A DNA stretch of 64,000 nt, from contig NZ_NINX01000047.1 of NCBI RefSeq assembly GCF_002188635.1, positions 46,919-110,918 of the forward strand. Direction: 5' to 3'. This document shows, one piece after another, positions 30,885-40,111 of the stretch. This stretch comes from Pigmentiphaga sp. NML030171 (GTDB lineage Bacteria; Pseudomonadota; Gammaproteobacteria; Burkholderiales; Burkholderiaceae_B). The notes beneath the pieces are model-generated. The model saw only the letters and a list, made by a program, of their open reading frames with translations. It had not been told where the DNA came from and ran no database searches. The translations under genes and the position numbers were made by a program. The first letter of the stretch is position 1; every line of letters starts with the position of its first letter.

Positions 30885-31087
30885 TGGACGACAGGATCCA
30901 GGCGCTGACCGCGCGCATCGTCGAGCTGCAGCTCGAGCACCGCGACCTCGACGCCGCGATCGAGAGGCTTGCCCTCGACGCCGCGGTGGACGAACTGCGC
31001 CTGAAGCGCATGAAGAAGCGCAAGCTCCAGCTCAAGGACCACATCGTGGCCCTGCAGATGCAGCTCATACCGGACATTCCTGCATGA
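30884..31087 (+). CDS. YdcH/DUF465-family small protein
   Basis: 67 aa, entirely helical: two helices (IQALTARIVELQLEHRDLDAAIERLAL and DELRLKRMKKRKLQLKDHIVALQMQL) with the KKRKLQLKD motif typical of the DUF465/YdcH family. Overlaps both neighbours (TGATG upstream, ATGA downstream), so it is translationally coupled between the exported coiled-coil protein and the DinG/YoaA helicase. No biochemical function is established for the family. Confidence 0.85.
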   Translation: MDDRIQALTARIVELQLEHRDLDAAIERLALDAAVDELRLKRMKKRKLQLKDHIVALQMQLIPDIPA

Positions 31088-33168
31088 CCGCTTCGATCAT
31101 GGACATCGGCGCCGACGTGGCCGCCGTGTTCGCGGCCGACGGCCCCCTGGCGCGCAAGCTCAAGGGCTACCGGCCGCGGATCCAGCAGATCGAGCTGGCT
31201 CAGGCCATCGCGCGGGCCATCGGCGATCGCGGCACGCTCGTGGCCGAGGCCGGCACCGGGACCGGCAAGACCTTCGCCTATCTCGTGCCGGTGCTGATGC
31301 ACGGCGGCAAGGTGCTGGTCTCGACCGGCACCAAGACGCTGCAGGACCAGTTGTTCGTCCGCGACCTGCCGGCCGTGCGGGACGCGCTGGGGCTGCCCGT
31401 CGTCATCGCGCTGCTGAAGGGGCGGTCCAACTACCTGTGCCACTACCATCTCGAACGCACCGTGGGCGACGGCCGCCTGGCTTCGCGGGCGGAGGTCGCC
31501 CAGCTGCGCAAGATCGAGGCGTTCGCCAAGCACACCCGCAGCGGCGACAAGGCTGAACTGGCCGAGGTGCCCGAGAACGCGGACATCTGGCACAAGGTGA
31601 CGTCCACCCGCGACAATTGCCTGGGATCGGACTGTCCGGCCTTTCGCGAGTGCTTCGTCATGCAGGCCCGCAAGCGCGCCATCGAGGCCGACGTGGTGGT
31701 GGTGAACCATGCGTTGTTCCTGGCCGACCTCGCGCTCAAGGACGAAGGCATCACCGATCTGCTGCCGGCCGCCGATACGGTGGTGTTCGACGAGGCCCAC
31801 CAGTTGCCGGCCGCCGCCACGCGCTTCCTGGGCGAGTCGGTGTCGTCGCACCAGCTGCTGGACTTCGCGCGCGACGCCACGGTCGCCGGCCTGTCGCATG
31901 CGCGCGAAAGCGCGGACTGGCCGGTGCTGGGACAGGCCGTCGAGCAAGCCACCCGCGAGCTGCGGCTGTCGTGCGCGGCGGTCGAGAAAATGCCGGGCCA
32001 GCGCAGCACCTTCGACACGCTGCCCAATCCCCAGGACTTCGGCAAGGCGGTGCAACAGGTGATCGATGCGGTCCACACCCTGGGCCGCATCCTGATGGCC
32101 GTGGGTGAGCGCCACCCCGATCTGGACATGGTGGCCAAGCGCGGTCCCGACCTGATCGCGCGGCTGGCGCGCTGGACCGAGGCCCACGGCGTGCCGCCGG
32201 CCCATGCCGGGCAGACCGGCAAACCGGCCGAATCCGCCTGGCCGGAATCCGTTGCCGACCAACCAACCGAGCAGCCCCCGCAACGGGCAGACGACGGCTG
32301 GGTGCGCTGGGTGGAAACCGGCACCAGCCACATCCGCCTGCATACCGCGCCCTTGTCCGTCGCACAGGCGTTTTCGCAGTACCGGCCGGCGGGGCAGGCC
32401 TGGATCCTTACCTCGGCCACCTTGTCGGTGCGCGAGGATTTCTCGCATTTCACGCGCCAGCTCGGCCTGTACGAAGCCACGACCGGCCGTTGGGAGTCGC
32501 CGTTCGACTACGGGACCAATGGCCGACTGTTCGTGCCGCATGGCATTCCCGCGCCGCAGGATCCGCGCTTCACCGAAGGCTTCGTCGAGGCCTTGCTGCC
32601 CGTGCTGGCGGCCAGCCGCGGTTCGGCGCTGGTGCTGTGCACGACGCTGCGGGCGGTGGACAAGGTGGCCGAGCTGCTGCAGGAAGCCTTCCGCGAACGT
32701 GGCTGGGAATGGCCTCTGTTCAGGCAGGGCGACCGTTCCCGCCGGGAACTGCTGGAGCGCTTCCGGACCAGCGCGCACGCGGTCCTGGTGGGCAGCGCGA
32801 GTTTCTGGGAAGGCATAGACGTGCCGGGCGACGCGCTGACCCTGGTGGCCATCGACAAGCTGCCGTTCGCGCCGCCGGACGATCCGGTGCTGGATGCCCG
32901 CATCCGCGCCTGCCGCGAACGGGGCGGCAATCCCTTCTTCGAATACCAGTTGCCCGAGGCCGCCATCGCGCTCAAGCAAGGCGCGGGACGGCTGATCCGC
33001 ACTGAAACCGACTGGGGCGTGCTGATGGTGGCCGACCGCCGGCTGGTCGAGAAGCCCTACGGCAAGCTGTTGTGGCGCGGCCTGCCGCCGTTCACGCGTA
33101 CCCGCAACGTGGCGGACGTCGAGGCGTTCTACGCCGAGCGCGCCGAGACGCTGTCGCCAGCGGCCTGA
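31084..33168 (+). CDS. DinG/YoaA-family iron-sulfur DNA helicase
   Basis: 694-aa XPD-like superfamily 2 helicase, which unwinds DNA 5' to 3'. Walker A VAEAGTGTGKTFAYL (about 53-67), DEAH box VFDEAHQLP, and late motifs SASFWEGIDVPGD and QGAGRLIR. Four cysteines between motifs I and II (Cys119, Cys179, Cys184, Cys190) match the 4Fe-4S domain. Length and sequence are closer to YoaA than to long DinG. ATG 31084 overlaps the previous stop (ATGA). Likely role in replication-fork or R-loop/DNA-damage processing. Confidence 0.93.
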   Translation: MTASIMDIGADVAAVFAADGPLARKLKGYRPRIQQIELAQAIARAIGDRGTLVAEAGTGTGKTFAYLVPVLMHGGKVLVSTGTKTLQDQLFVRDLPAVRDALGLPVVIALLKGRSNYLCHYHLERTVGDGRLASRAEVAQLRKIEAFAKHTRSGDKAELAEVPENADIWHKVTSTRDNCLGSDCPAFRECFVMQARKRAIEADVVVVNHALFLADLALKDEGITDLLPAADTVVFDEAHQLPAAATRFLGESVSSHQLLDFARDATVAGLSHARESADWPVLGQAVEQATRELRLSCAAVEKMPGQRSTFDTLPNPQDFGKAVQQVIDAVHTLGRILMAVGERHPDLDMVAKRGPDLIARLARWTEAHGVPPAHAGQTGKPAESAWPESVADQPTEQPPQRADDGWVRWVETGTSHIRLHTAPLSVAQAFSQYRPAGQAWILTSATLSVREDFSHFTRQLGLYEATTGRWESPFDYGTNGRLFVPHGIPAPQDPRFTEGFVEALLPVLAASRGSALVLCTTLRAVDKVAELLQEAFRERGWEWPLFRQGDRSRRELLERFRTSAHAVLVGSASFWEGIDVPGDALTLVAIDKLPFAPPDDPVLDARIRACRERGGNPFFEYQLPEAAIALKQGAGRLIRTETDWGVLMVADRRLVEKPYGKLLWRGLPPFTRTRNVADVEAFYAERAETLSPAA

Positions 33169-33212
33169 GCGGTGCGCTGCCGGAACCCCGCACCGGCCAG
33201 GGCCAGCAGGCC

Positions 33213-34883
33213 CTAGCGAATCACCACCGACACGCTGGTCCGGGGCGGCACGGTGATGACCTCCTCGTAGACGTCCCGCACAGCCGGCCGCACGAACGGG
33301 AAGAATCCCCGCGGCTGCAGATACATCGGTACGCTCGTTGGCAGCCCGTAGTCCGCGTACAGCGCACCGTCCATTGGCACGAGGTCGTAGCCGGAGTCGC
33401 TTCTCGCCCCCAGGCCGAAGTTCGGCGGCGATGCCGCCGGCAACAGTGCGCTGGTCGTGCCGATGCGGCGCATCGTCGTCTGGATGCCCGGGCCGCCCAC
33501 GTCGCGGATGACCTTGTCCAGGATGCGCCAGGAGTCCGGCGCGCCGGTCTCGTTCAGCAACCTTCGATAGAAGTCCATGCCGTAATGACGCAGCAGGTAG
33601 GCGCCTATGGTCGAGTTGATGTTGTAGCTGTCGCAGGCGCCCCAGTCCTGGATGGCGATCGACAGGATGTCGCAGTTGAAGTTCTGGTCGCGCAGCCAGT
33701 AGCGGACGAAGAAATCACGGTTTTCATGGTGGCGGTTCAGGCCGGGAAGGTAAAGGACATCCTCGGCCATCAGCGCGATCAGTTCGATGAACCAGGATTG
33801 ATGGAAGTACTCCTGGCCTGGCTCCTTGGAGATGACCTGCAGGTAGCGTGTGGAAAGGTGAGTCAGCTCATGGGCGAAGGAGGCCAGTTCGTCCAGGACG
33901 GGGTTGTAGAAGTTGTCGTCTGACATGAAGAGGACCAGCGCTTCGTTGCTGAGATTGTCCTCGGGAGGGCCGGCTGGATCGTTCAGCCCGACGTCGTTCC
34001 AATGCACCATTCCGGCCGCCATCATGTCGCGGATGAAGGCGACGTGCAGGTCCGCGTCGGGAGGGATGGCCGGCAATTCGCCTTCCGGATACGGGCCCCA
34101 GGGCGGACCGACGAGTGCCACGGTCCTGTCGTAGACCGCGTCCTCTCTTTGGGCGACGTCGCGGATGAAGCCGTCGAGCATTGCATCCGTGACACTGCCG
34201 GCCGCCTGGGTCTCCGCGTCGATCCATACATGGATGCCGCGCCCGTCGCGGGCCACGGTCTGGCGGACCAGGGTCGACCGGCGGAACGCGTCTTCTTCCG
34301 TGCCCATCCCGTAGCCGGATACCCGCCAGGTGCGCACGTCCCCGAGCCGGGGCGCGTGGGCGGTGCGGCTCGGCCCCACGATTCTGTGCGCGGGCGAGGG
34401 TTTGCGGCTCTTCAGCCGCTGCATCGGATCGGCCTGCATCGGAGGCAGGTCGGGGTGCCGCGGGCGGCGCGGACTTGCGGCATCCGCCGCGTCCGCGCCG
34501 GCCGGGAACGCCAGCCTGGCGGCGGGCGCAGCGAGCGGATAGGGCGAACGCAGATACAGCTCCAGCGCGGGCAGGCGCTGCGGCGTATCCCCGTGGTTGG
34601 TGTAAATCAACTGCACATCCTTGCCGGCCACGCCAGCCAGCCGGATGGGCAGGGCGGTCCGTTCGTCGCCGGTATTGGTGTACTGCCAAACGCCGATACC
34701 CGAGCCCGCGTAGCGGTGGGCATCGATGGCGCCGCAGCGGGGGCCGCTGCAATCGACCTCGAACTGCGCGGTGGAAGGCGGCGGTTCCGTCGGGGCGATG
34801 GGTTCGGCGTCGCCCCCGCATCCCGACAGCAGCATCAGGGTGGCGGCGGCAAGCAGGGCAAGCGTGGGGGAGGCGGGTCTCAT
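33213..34883 (-). CDS. M30-like zinc metallopeptidase lipoprotein, copy C (zinc motif intact)
   Basis: 556 aa, last of three tandem paralogues. Lipoprotein signal with lipobox LLSGC. N-terminal domain shared by all three: VDCSGPRCGAIDAHRYAGSG...GVWQYTN and GKDVQLIYTNHGDTPQRLPALELYLRSPY (about 43-115). Middle catalytic region has HELTH at residues 338-342 and a downstream WFIELIALMAEDVLYLP in which Glu aligns with the third zinc ligand of hyicolysin-type (M30) enzymes. C-terminal domain ends PLYLxPxGFFPFVRPAV and VPPRTSVSVVIR. ATG 34883, 8 bp after copy B. Probable secreted, outer-membrane-anchored protease; substrate unknown. Confidence 0.78.
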   Translation of the reverse strand: MRPASPTLALLAAATLMLLSGCGGDAEPIAPTEPPPSTAQFEVDCSGPRCGAIDAHRYAGSGIGVWQYTNTGDERTALPIRLAGVAGKDVQLIYTNHGDTPQRLPALELYLRSPYPLAAPAARLAFPAGADAADAASPRRPRHPDLPPMQADPMQRLKSRKPSPAHRIVGPSRTAHAPRLGDVRTWRVSGYGMGTEEDAFRRSTLVRQTVARDGRGIHVWIDAETQAAGSVTDAMLDGFIRDVAQREDAVYDRTVALVGPPWGPYPEGELPAIPPDADLHVAFIRDMMAAGMVHWNDVGLNDPAGPPEDNLSNEALVLFMSDDNFYNPVLDELASFAHELTHLSTRYLQVISKEPGQEYFHQSWFIELIALMAEDVLYLPGLNRHHENRDFFVRYWLRDQNFNCDILSIAIQDWGACDSYNINSTIGAYLLRHYGMDFYRRLLNETGAPDSWRILDKVIRDVGGPGIQTTMRRIGTTSALLPAASPPNFGLGARSDSGYDLVPMDGALYADYGLPTSVPMYLQPRGFFPFVRPAVRDVYEEVITVPPRTSVSVVIR

Positions 34884-34891
34884 GTCGGCTC

Positions 34892-36544
34892 CTAGCGTAC
34901 GACGACCGACAGGCTGGCATGCGGGGGGACGACGATGTTCTCCCGGTAGTTGTCCCGCACGGCCGGCCGGGCGAAGGGGAAGAACGCGCGCGGCATCAGG
35001 GTCATGATCGTGTCGGTCGGCAGCGTGAATTCGCTGGCGTAGGTGCCGCCATCGATGGCGGCCAGCGTGTAGGCGCCGTCCGTCCGTTCAGGCAGTCCGT
35101 AGCCCCTGGGCGACGCGGCTGCGGGCAGCAGGGCGATGTTCGTGGCGAAGCGGCGCAACGCGGTATCTGCGCCTTCTCCGCCCGCCTGCTTGATGGCGTC
35201 GTCCAGGATGGCCCAGGAATCCGGCGAACTGGTATTGCGCAGCAATTGGCGATAGAAGCCGATACCGTATTGCCGCAACAGGTAGGCGCCGAACGTTGCC
35301 CGCACCGCGTCGGAATAGCAGGCCGATCCGTCGGCGTCCAGTGACGTTGTCAGGTCGCAGTTGAAGTTGCCCGTGGCGCCCAGCGACAGCCAATACCAGC
35401 GGTAGATGTCGCCTGCAAGCTGATAGGTATCGACGCCAGGCAGGTAGAGGATGTCCTGCATCATGAAGCTCGTCATGATGTCGAGCCATGGTTCGAAGGA
35501 CTGGTCGGTCTCGGGCAGTGCCGAGCGATGATAGATGTTGGACATCTGGGTCAGCAGCAACGCCATGGCCGCGGCCGGTTCGCCGTACGCATAGTAGTCG
35601 TCCGGCTGATAGAAGCGCTCCGAGGTCAGATATACCGCCAGCGCTTCGTTGCTGGTGCGGACGTATTCGTCGAAGTCGGGATTGCCCGTCTGTCGGCGGA
35701 TGCGAAGGTCGCGGGCGCCGGGATAGGCCACATAGGCCAGTTCCTTGCCCAGCACGATGTTCAGGTCTTGCGCCGGCGGGATCGCCCCGGCCGTCTCGTG
35801 CTGTCCCCAGGGTTCGCCGGCGAGGTCCGTGGCCCGCGTGTAGATGGAGTCCGGACCCGAGATGACTCGTCGCAACAGGGTATCCAGCATCGCGTCGTTG
35901 ACCAGTTCGTCGCCGTATTGATCGTCCTCCAGCCAGATGTTGACCCGGCGCGGGCCATCGGGGCCCTGGGCCTGCCCCTGGCGAAGCAGGTTGAATGAGC
36001 GTTCTACCCGCCCCTCTGTCCACGTATCGACCCACCAGGTGCGTGTGGAACCCACGGCGGCGGTGGCAGCGGGGGCTCGTCGGCTGACGGTCTGCCTGGC
36101 GTCGACTCGTTGCGCGACGGGCGGCACGGCGGGGGAAAGGGCGGGAGCGCGCCGCGCGGCGGCGGGCGCGCCCGGCGGATACGGCGAGCGCTCGAACAAT
36201 TCGATGCCGGGCATCTTCTGCGGGGTGCCGCCGTGGTTGGTGATGATCAGCTGCACGTCCTTGCCTGCCAGGCCCGAGATGTCGATCGCCACTGTCTGCC
36301 GATCGTCGGTCGTATTGGTGTATTGCCAGATGCCGACGCCCGAACCCAGGTAGCGATGGGCATCGACCGCGCCGCAATGAGGTCCGCTGCAATCGACCGT
36401 CAGTTGCGCCTCGGCCGGAGCAGGCGGTTCGGGCGTATCCGGCGCCACGGCGCCGTCTCCGCCGCAGGCGGCCAGCAGCAGCCATACGCCATGGATGGCC
36501 AGGCGTCTGATGGGAAGGCATGGACGTGAAGAGACTGTGATCAT
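34892..36544 (-). CDS. M30-like lipoprotein paralogue, copy B (catalytic residues lost)
   Basis: 550 aa. Lipobox LLAAC after MITVSSRPCLPIRRLAIHGVW. Same three-part build as copies A and C: VDCSGPHCGAVDAHRYLGSG, GKDVQLIITNHGGTPQKMPGIELFERSPY, FNCDL with a following Cys, and PxAFFPFARPAV...SLSVVVR at the end. In the alignment SNEALAVYLTSERFYQPDDYYAYG..., the HELTH of the sister copies reads MALLL, and the third-ligand segment reads PWLDIMTSF, so all zinc ligands are gone. The frame is intact over its whole length, so it is a pseudoenzyme rather than a pseudogene. Gaps to its neighbours are 8 and 12 bp. Confidence 0.78.
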   Translation of the reverse strand: MITVSSRPCLPIRRLAIHGVWLLLAACGGDGAVAPDTPEPPAPAEAQLTVDCSGPHCGAVDAHRYLGSGVGIWQYTNTTDDRQTVAIDISGLAGKDVQLIITNHGGTPQKMPGIELFERSPYPPGAPAAARRAPALSPAVPPVAQRVDARQTVSRRAPAATAAVGSTRTWWVDTWTEGRVERSFNLLRQGQAQGPDGPRRVNIWLEDDQYGDELVNDAMLDTLLRRVISGPDSIYTRATDLAGEPWGQHETAGAIPPAQDLNIVLGKELAYVAYPGARDLRIRRQTGNPDFDEYVRTSNEALAVYLTSERFYQPDDYYAYGEPAAAMALLLTQMSNIYHRSALPETDQSFEPWLDIMTSFMMQDILYLPGVDTYQLAGDIYRWYWLSLGATGNFNCDLTTSLDADGSACYSDAVRATFGAYLLRQYGIGFYRQLLRNTSSPDSWAILDDAIKQAGGEGADTALRRFATNIALLPAAASPRGYGLPERTDGAYTLAAIDGGTYASEFTLPTDTIMTLMPRAFFPFARPAVRDNYRENIVVPPHASLSVVVR

Positions 36545-36556
36545 GGCGATTCCTTG

Positions 36557-38218
36557 CTATCGGATGACGAGGCTCAGGCTGGAGCGTGGGGGAACCAGCA
36601 GCGTTTCGCGGTAGCTGCCCTGGACAAGGGGACGTACGAACGGAAAGAAGCCGTAGGGTTCCAGGTAGAGCGGCACGCGGCCGGGTAAGGTGTTGATGTC
36701 GGCATAGCGCGCGCCATCGAGCGGGATAAGGAAGACGTCCTGCCCGTGCCGCGCGGGATAGCCGAAGCCTGGGGGCGATGCCGCCGCGGGAAACAGCGCC
36801 GCGCTGGTCCCGAAGCGCCGCAGGAGGGCCGGGAAACCGTCGCCGCCGGCCTGCCGGAGGGAATGGTCGAGGATTTCGAACGAGTCGCTCGAACTGAAGT
36901 CGTGCAGCAGCGAAACCAGTAGATCGGCACCGTAGTGGCGCATCAGGAAGGCGGCCAGTGCATTGACCGTGCTGTAGCCATAGCAGGCCCGGTTCGGCAA
37001 CGGGATCGGATACATGTCTCGCAGGTCGCAATTGAAGCCACCGCGTTGTCCCCAGGACAACCAGCTCTGGAACCGCGCCTCGGTATCGGAGGGCGCCGCG
37101 TCGTCGGGATGGTAGGCCAGCTCCTTCATTGCTTCCGCGACGGTTTCGTTCAGCCAGGAGTCGAGCTGGTCGTCATCGCCTGCGAGGATGCCTCGATAGA
37201 ACCAGAATATGAGATGGGTGAGTTCGTGCGAGAAAGTCTGGATGGCATCGGTGTAGACGTCGTCGGGGGCGTAAATGCTCCGGGCGTGCATGTAGACCGC
37301 CAGCGCCTCGTTGGACTGCTGGATGTTCGGGAAGTCCGGGTAGTAGTGCCGCACGTAGGCGTCCGTGAAGTTGACATAGCCCAGGACCTCGAGCGGTTCC
37401 ACGATCACCACGTTCAGGTCTTCATGGGCGCCGATGATGTTCTCGTAGGGGGTTTCCGCCCAGATCGGTCCCGCGATCCTCGTTATCCGGTCGTAGGTGG
37501 ACCGGATACGCTCCTGCAATTGATCCAGCGCTTCGTCGGTAATGACGCCAGCAGCCGTGACCGCGTCCTCCACCCAGATGTTCAGCGCCCGGCGATCGGC
37601 GCCGTCGAGGCTGGAGCGCCGGCGCAGCGTGGTCGGGCGCGGGGCCCTGGCGTTGTCACCGCCGGAAAAATCGTTCACCCACCATTCCCGGGTGTCGCCC
37701 ACCCGGTGGGATGCGGAGGCCGCCATCCGGGCCAGGGCCGGGCCGGAGGCGGTCTTCGCACGCGGGCGGGGCAAGGCGCGCAGGTCGTAGGGCGCATGGG
37801 GCCGCGGAAGACCCGCCCGGGCCGGAGCGGGTGCCGCCGCGCGCAGCAGGGCGGCCGTGCCGGTGTAGGGCGAGCGCAGGAACAGCTCCAGCGGCGGCAG
37901 CTTCTGCCGCGTGTCCGAGTGGTTCACGTAGGAAAGATGGACGTCCTTGCCCGGTATGCCGTCGATCCGGACGGACACTTCCACGCGGTCGTCGGTATCG
38001 TTGGTGTACTGCCAGACGCCCACGCCGGAGCCGGCATAGCGATGGGCGTCGATGGCGCCGCAGTGCGGCCCGCTGCAATCGACGGCCAGTCGCGGGCCGG
38101 TCTCGGGCGCAGGTGGCGCCGGCCCGGCGGCTTCTTCCCCTCCGCCGCAGGCGGCCACGGCCAGGATGGATAGCAGCGACAGCACGCGCAGGAGCCGGGC
38201 GCGGAGTCGTGGGGGCAT
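36557..38218 (-). CDS. M30-like zinc metallopeptidase lipoprotein, copy A (zinc motif intact)
   Basis: 553 aa, first gene of the three-gene operon. ATG 38218 gives a lipoprotein signal (LLSILAVAAC lipobox); the frame is open further upstream but without conservation. Shared N-terminal domain VDCSGPHCGAIDAHRYAGSG and GKDVHLSYVNHSDTRQKLPPLELFLRSPY; HELTH at residues 331-335 followed by SWLNETVAEAMKEL, the best match of the three to the HExxH...NE pattern of M30 peptidases; FNCDL plus Cys; C-terminal GFFPFVRPLV...SSLSLVIR. Divergent from a hybrid sensor kinase across 133 bp containing a 20-bp palindrome. Confidence 0.8.
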   Translation of the reverse strand: MPPRLRARLLRVLSLLSILAVAACGGGEEAAGPAPPAPETGPRLAVDCSGPHCGAIDAHRYAGSGVGVWQYTNDTDDRVEVSVRIDGIPGKDVHLSYVNHSDTRQKLPPLELFLRSPYTGTAALLRAAAPAPARAGLPRPHAPYDLRALPRPRAKTASGPALARMAASASHRVGDTREWWVNDFSGGDNARAPRPTTLRRRSSLDGADRRALNIWVEDAVTAAGVITDEALDQLQERIRSTYDRITRIAGPIWAETPYENIIGAHEDLNVVIVEPLEVLGYVNFTDAYVRHYYPDFPNIQQSNEALAVYMHARSIYAPDDVYTDAIQTFSHELTHLIFWFYRGILAGDDDQLDSWLNETVAEAMKELAYHPDDAAPSDTEARFQSWLSWGQRGGFNCDLRDMYPIPLPNRACYGYSTVNALAAFLMRHYGADLLVSLLHDFSSSDSFEILDHSLRQAGGDGFPALLRRFGTSAALFPAAASPPGFGYPARHGQDVFLIPLDGARYADINTLPGRVPLYLEPYGFFPFVRPLVQGSYRETLLVPPRSSLSLVIR

Positions 38219-38278
38219 GGGCGATACCTGTCGGGTGGGAAACGTGGCCGCCAGCGTAGCGGAAGGTCTTGCCGCGCG

Positions 38279-38298
38279 CATTGGTCCAAGGTCCAATG
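38279..38298. promoter_or_regulatory. 20-bp palindrome between lipoprotein operon and sensor kinase
   Basis: CATTGGTCCAAGGTCCAATG: outer arms CATTGG/CCAATG pair perfectly and inner GG/CC positions also match. It lies in the 133-bp divergent gap, 61 bp upstream of the first lipoprotein gene and 54 bp upstream of the kinase gene, a good place for a response-regulator site controlling both. Inference from symmetry and position. Confidence 0.5.
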
Positions 38299-38351
38299 CC
38301 TGGCGATCCACTCCGTGATAGCGTTGTGCCAATTCCTGGAACACGAGCCCG

Positions 38352-40097
38352 ATGTCCGCACCCAGCACGCCCCTTGCCGAGCAGCTCCAGGCCGAACAGG
38401 CGGCGATTCTGCGCCGCAACCTGCCGTTCTCGCTGTGCGGGGCGCTGCTGACGGTCGGCCTGGTGTGGGCGGCGATGCGCGAGGCGGTGCCCGCCTGGCA
38501 GATGCTGGCCTGGTTCCTGGCGCAAGCAGCCTGGACCCTGGTCCGCGCCTGGGGCGTGTCGAGGTACCGGCGGGGCGCGGGCGACGCGGGCGGCGTGGCG
38601 CGCTGGCGCCGGACCGCCATCGCCACGACCGGGGTGGCCGGATTGCTGTGGGGAATTCCCTTCGCCTACTGGATGCTGCACGTGGACCTGCCGCACCAGA
38701 TGTTCCTGATCGTCGCGCTGCTGACGCTTGGCACGGGTGCGATCTACGCCTATTGCATCGACCTGCCGCTGCTCTACGCCTTCCAGGTGCCGTATTTTTC
38801 GCTACCTTTCATTGCCATCCTGACCATTCCGGGCACCATGCATACGGTGCTGGCGCTGGCGGCGGCGCTGTACCTGGCCGTCACCCTGGTGTTCGCGCAG
38901 CGCATGTCGCGCACGCAGATCGACTCGCTGCGCCTGCGCTTCGAGAACCTGTCCCTGGTCGAGAGCCTGCAACGCGAGAAAGAGGCGGCCGAGCGCAGCG
39001 ACCTGGCCAAGTCGCGCTTCCTGGCCGCCGCCAGCCACGACCTGCGCCAACCGGTTCACGCGCTCAGCCTGTTCATTGGCGTGCTGAAGGAGCAGCCCTT
39101 GCCCGACGAGAGCCGGCGCCTGGTCGACAGCGTGGGGCGGGCCGCATCCGCGCTGGGAACGCTGTTCGAGGCGCTGCTGAACATCTCGCGCCTGGATGCG
39201 GGCGTGGTGCGCGTCAACCGGCGGACTTTCGCGCTGACGGCGCTGTTCGACCAATTGCTGCTGGAATTCACGCCCCAGGCCGATGCCAAGTCGCTGGTCC
39301 TGCGCGTGCGGCCCACGCGGGCGGTGGTCTATACCGATCCGGCGCTGCTCGACCGGATCCTGCGCAACCTGGTGGACAACGCCATCCGCAACACGCAGCG
39401 GGGCGGAGTGCTGCTGGCGTGCCGGCCCAGGCGGGGCGCCTGGCGCATCGAGGTCTGGGACACCGGGGCGGGCATTCCGGCCGCCGAGCAGGACAAGGTG
39501 TTCTGGGAGTTCCACCAGTTGAACAATCCCGAGCGCGACCGGGGCAAGGGGCTGGGCCTGGGGCTGGCCATCGTGCGGCGCACGGCCAAGCTGCTGGGGC
39601 ATGCCGTGGGCCTGCGCTCGCGGCCGGGGCGCGGCAGCGTCTTCGCCATTACCGTGCCCCGCATGGCCGAACAGCATGCCGGCCAGCCGGAGGCGCCGCC
39701 GCCCGGTCATTCCGCCGGAGCGTTGAAGGGCCGGCTGGTATTCGTGGTCGACGACGACATCGAGAACCGGCAGGGACTGCAACTGCTGCTGGAGGCCTGG
39801 GGGTGCCGGGTCGTGGCCGGCGGCAGCGGCGAAGAGATCGTCCAGGCCGCCGCCCGGCGCAACGAGCGGCCGGACCTGATCATCAGCGACTACCGGCTGC
39901 GCAACCACGAGACGGGAATCGAGGTGATCGACGCGCTGCACGAAGAGTTCAACGACGAGAACATCCCGGCCATGCTGATCAGCGGAGATACCGATCCGCA
40001 GCGGCTGGCGGAAGCGGCGGCGCGCACCTGGCCGCTGATGCACAAGCCGGTCGAGCCCGCCGAGTTGCGGGAGGTCCTGGTACGGATGCTGGGCTAG
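38352..40097 (+). CDS. Hybrid sensor histidine kinase
   Basis: 581 aa. About six transmembrane helices in residues 25-185 with almost no periplasmic domain, then a short coiled coil, the dimerisation/phosphoacceptor domain with His229 (AAASHDLRQPVHALSLF), an ATPase domain (N-box LVDNAIRNTQ, G-boxes WDTGAGIP and GKGLGLGLAIVRR) and a C-terminal receiver with Asp513 (LIISDYRLR) and the conserved Lys (HKPVEP). Divergent from the lipoprotein operon and convergent with a LuxR-type response regulator. The membrane-embedded sensor suggests it detects a membrane or membrane-soluble signal. Confidence 0.92.
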   Translation: MSAPSTPLAEQLQAEQAAILRRNLPFSLCGALLTVGLVWAAMREAVPAWQMLAWFLAQAAWTLVRAWGVSRYRRGAGDAGGVARWRRTAIATTGVAGLLWGIPFAYWMLHVDLPHQMFLIVALLTLGTGAIYAYCIDLPLLYAFQVPYFSLPFIAILTIPGTMHTVLALAAALYLAVTLVFAQRMSRTQIDSLRLRFENLSLVESLQREKEAAERSDLAKSRFLAAASHDLRQPVHALSLFIGVLKEQPLPDESRRLVDSVGRAASALGTLFEALLNISRLDAGVVRVNRRTFALTALFDQLLLEFTPQADAKSLVLRVRPTRAVVYTDPALLDRILRNLVDNAIRNTQRGGVLLACRPRRGAWRIEVWDTGAGIPAAEQDKVFWEFHQLNNPERDRGKGLGLGLAIVRRTAKLLGHAVGLRSRPGRGSVFAITVPRMAEQHAGQPEAPPPGHSAGALKGRLVFVVDDDIENRQGLQLLLEAWGCRVVAGGSGEEIVQAAARRNERPDLIISDYRLRNHETGIEVIDALHEEFNDENIPAMLISGDTDPQRLAEAAARTWPLMHKPVEPAELREVLVRMLG

Positions 40098-40111
40098 GGC
40101 CCATTCCCGGT

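Noticed and set aside
30343..32979. 878-codon minus-strand open frame opposite the helicase gene
   Set aside because: Antisense to the exported protein, YdcH and DinG/YoaA genes; it has no domain and reflects GC-rich codon structure.
34892..36544. Calling lipoprotein copy B a pseudogene
   Set aside because: The frame, lipobox and both conserved outer domains are intact; only the zinc ligands are substituted, so pseudoenzyme fits better.
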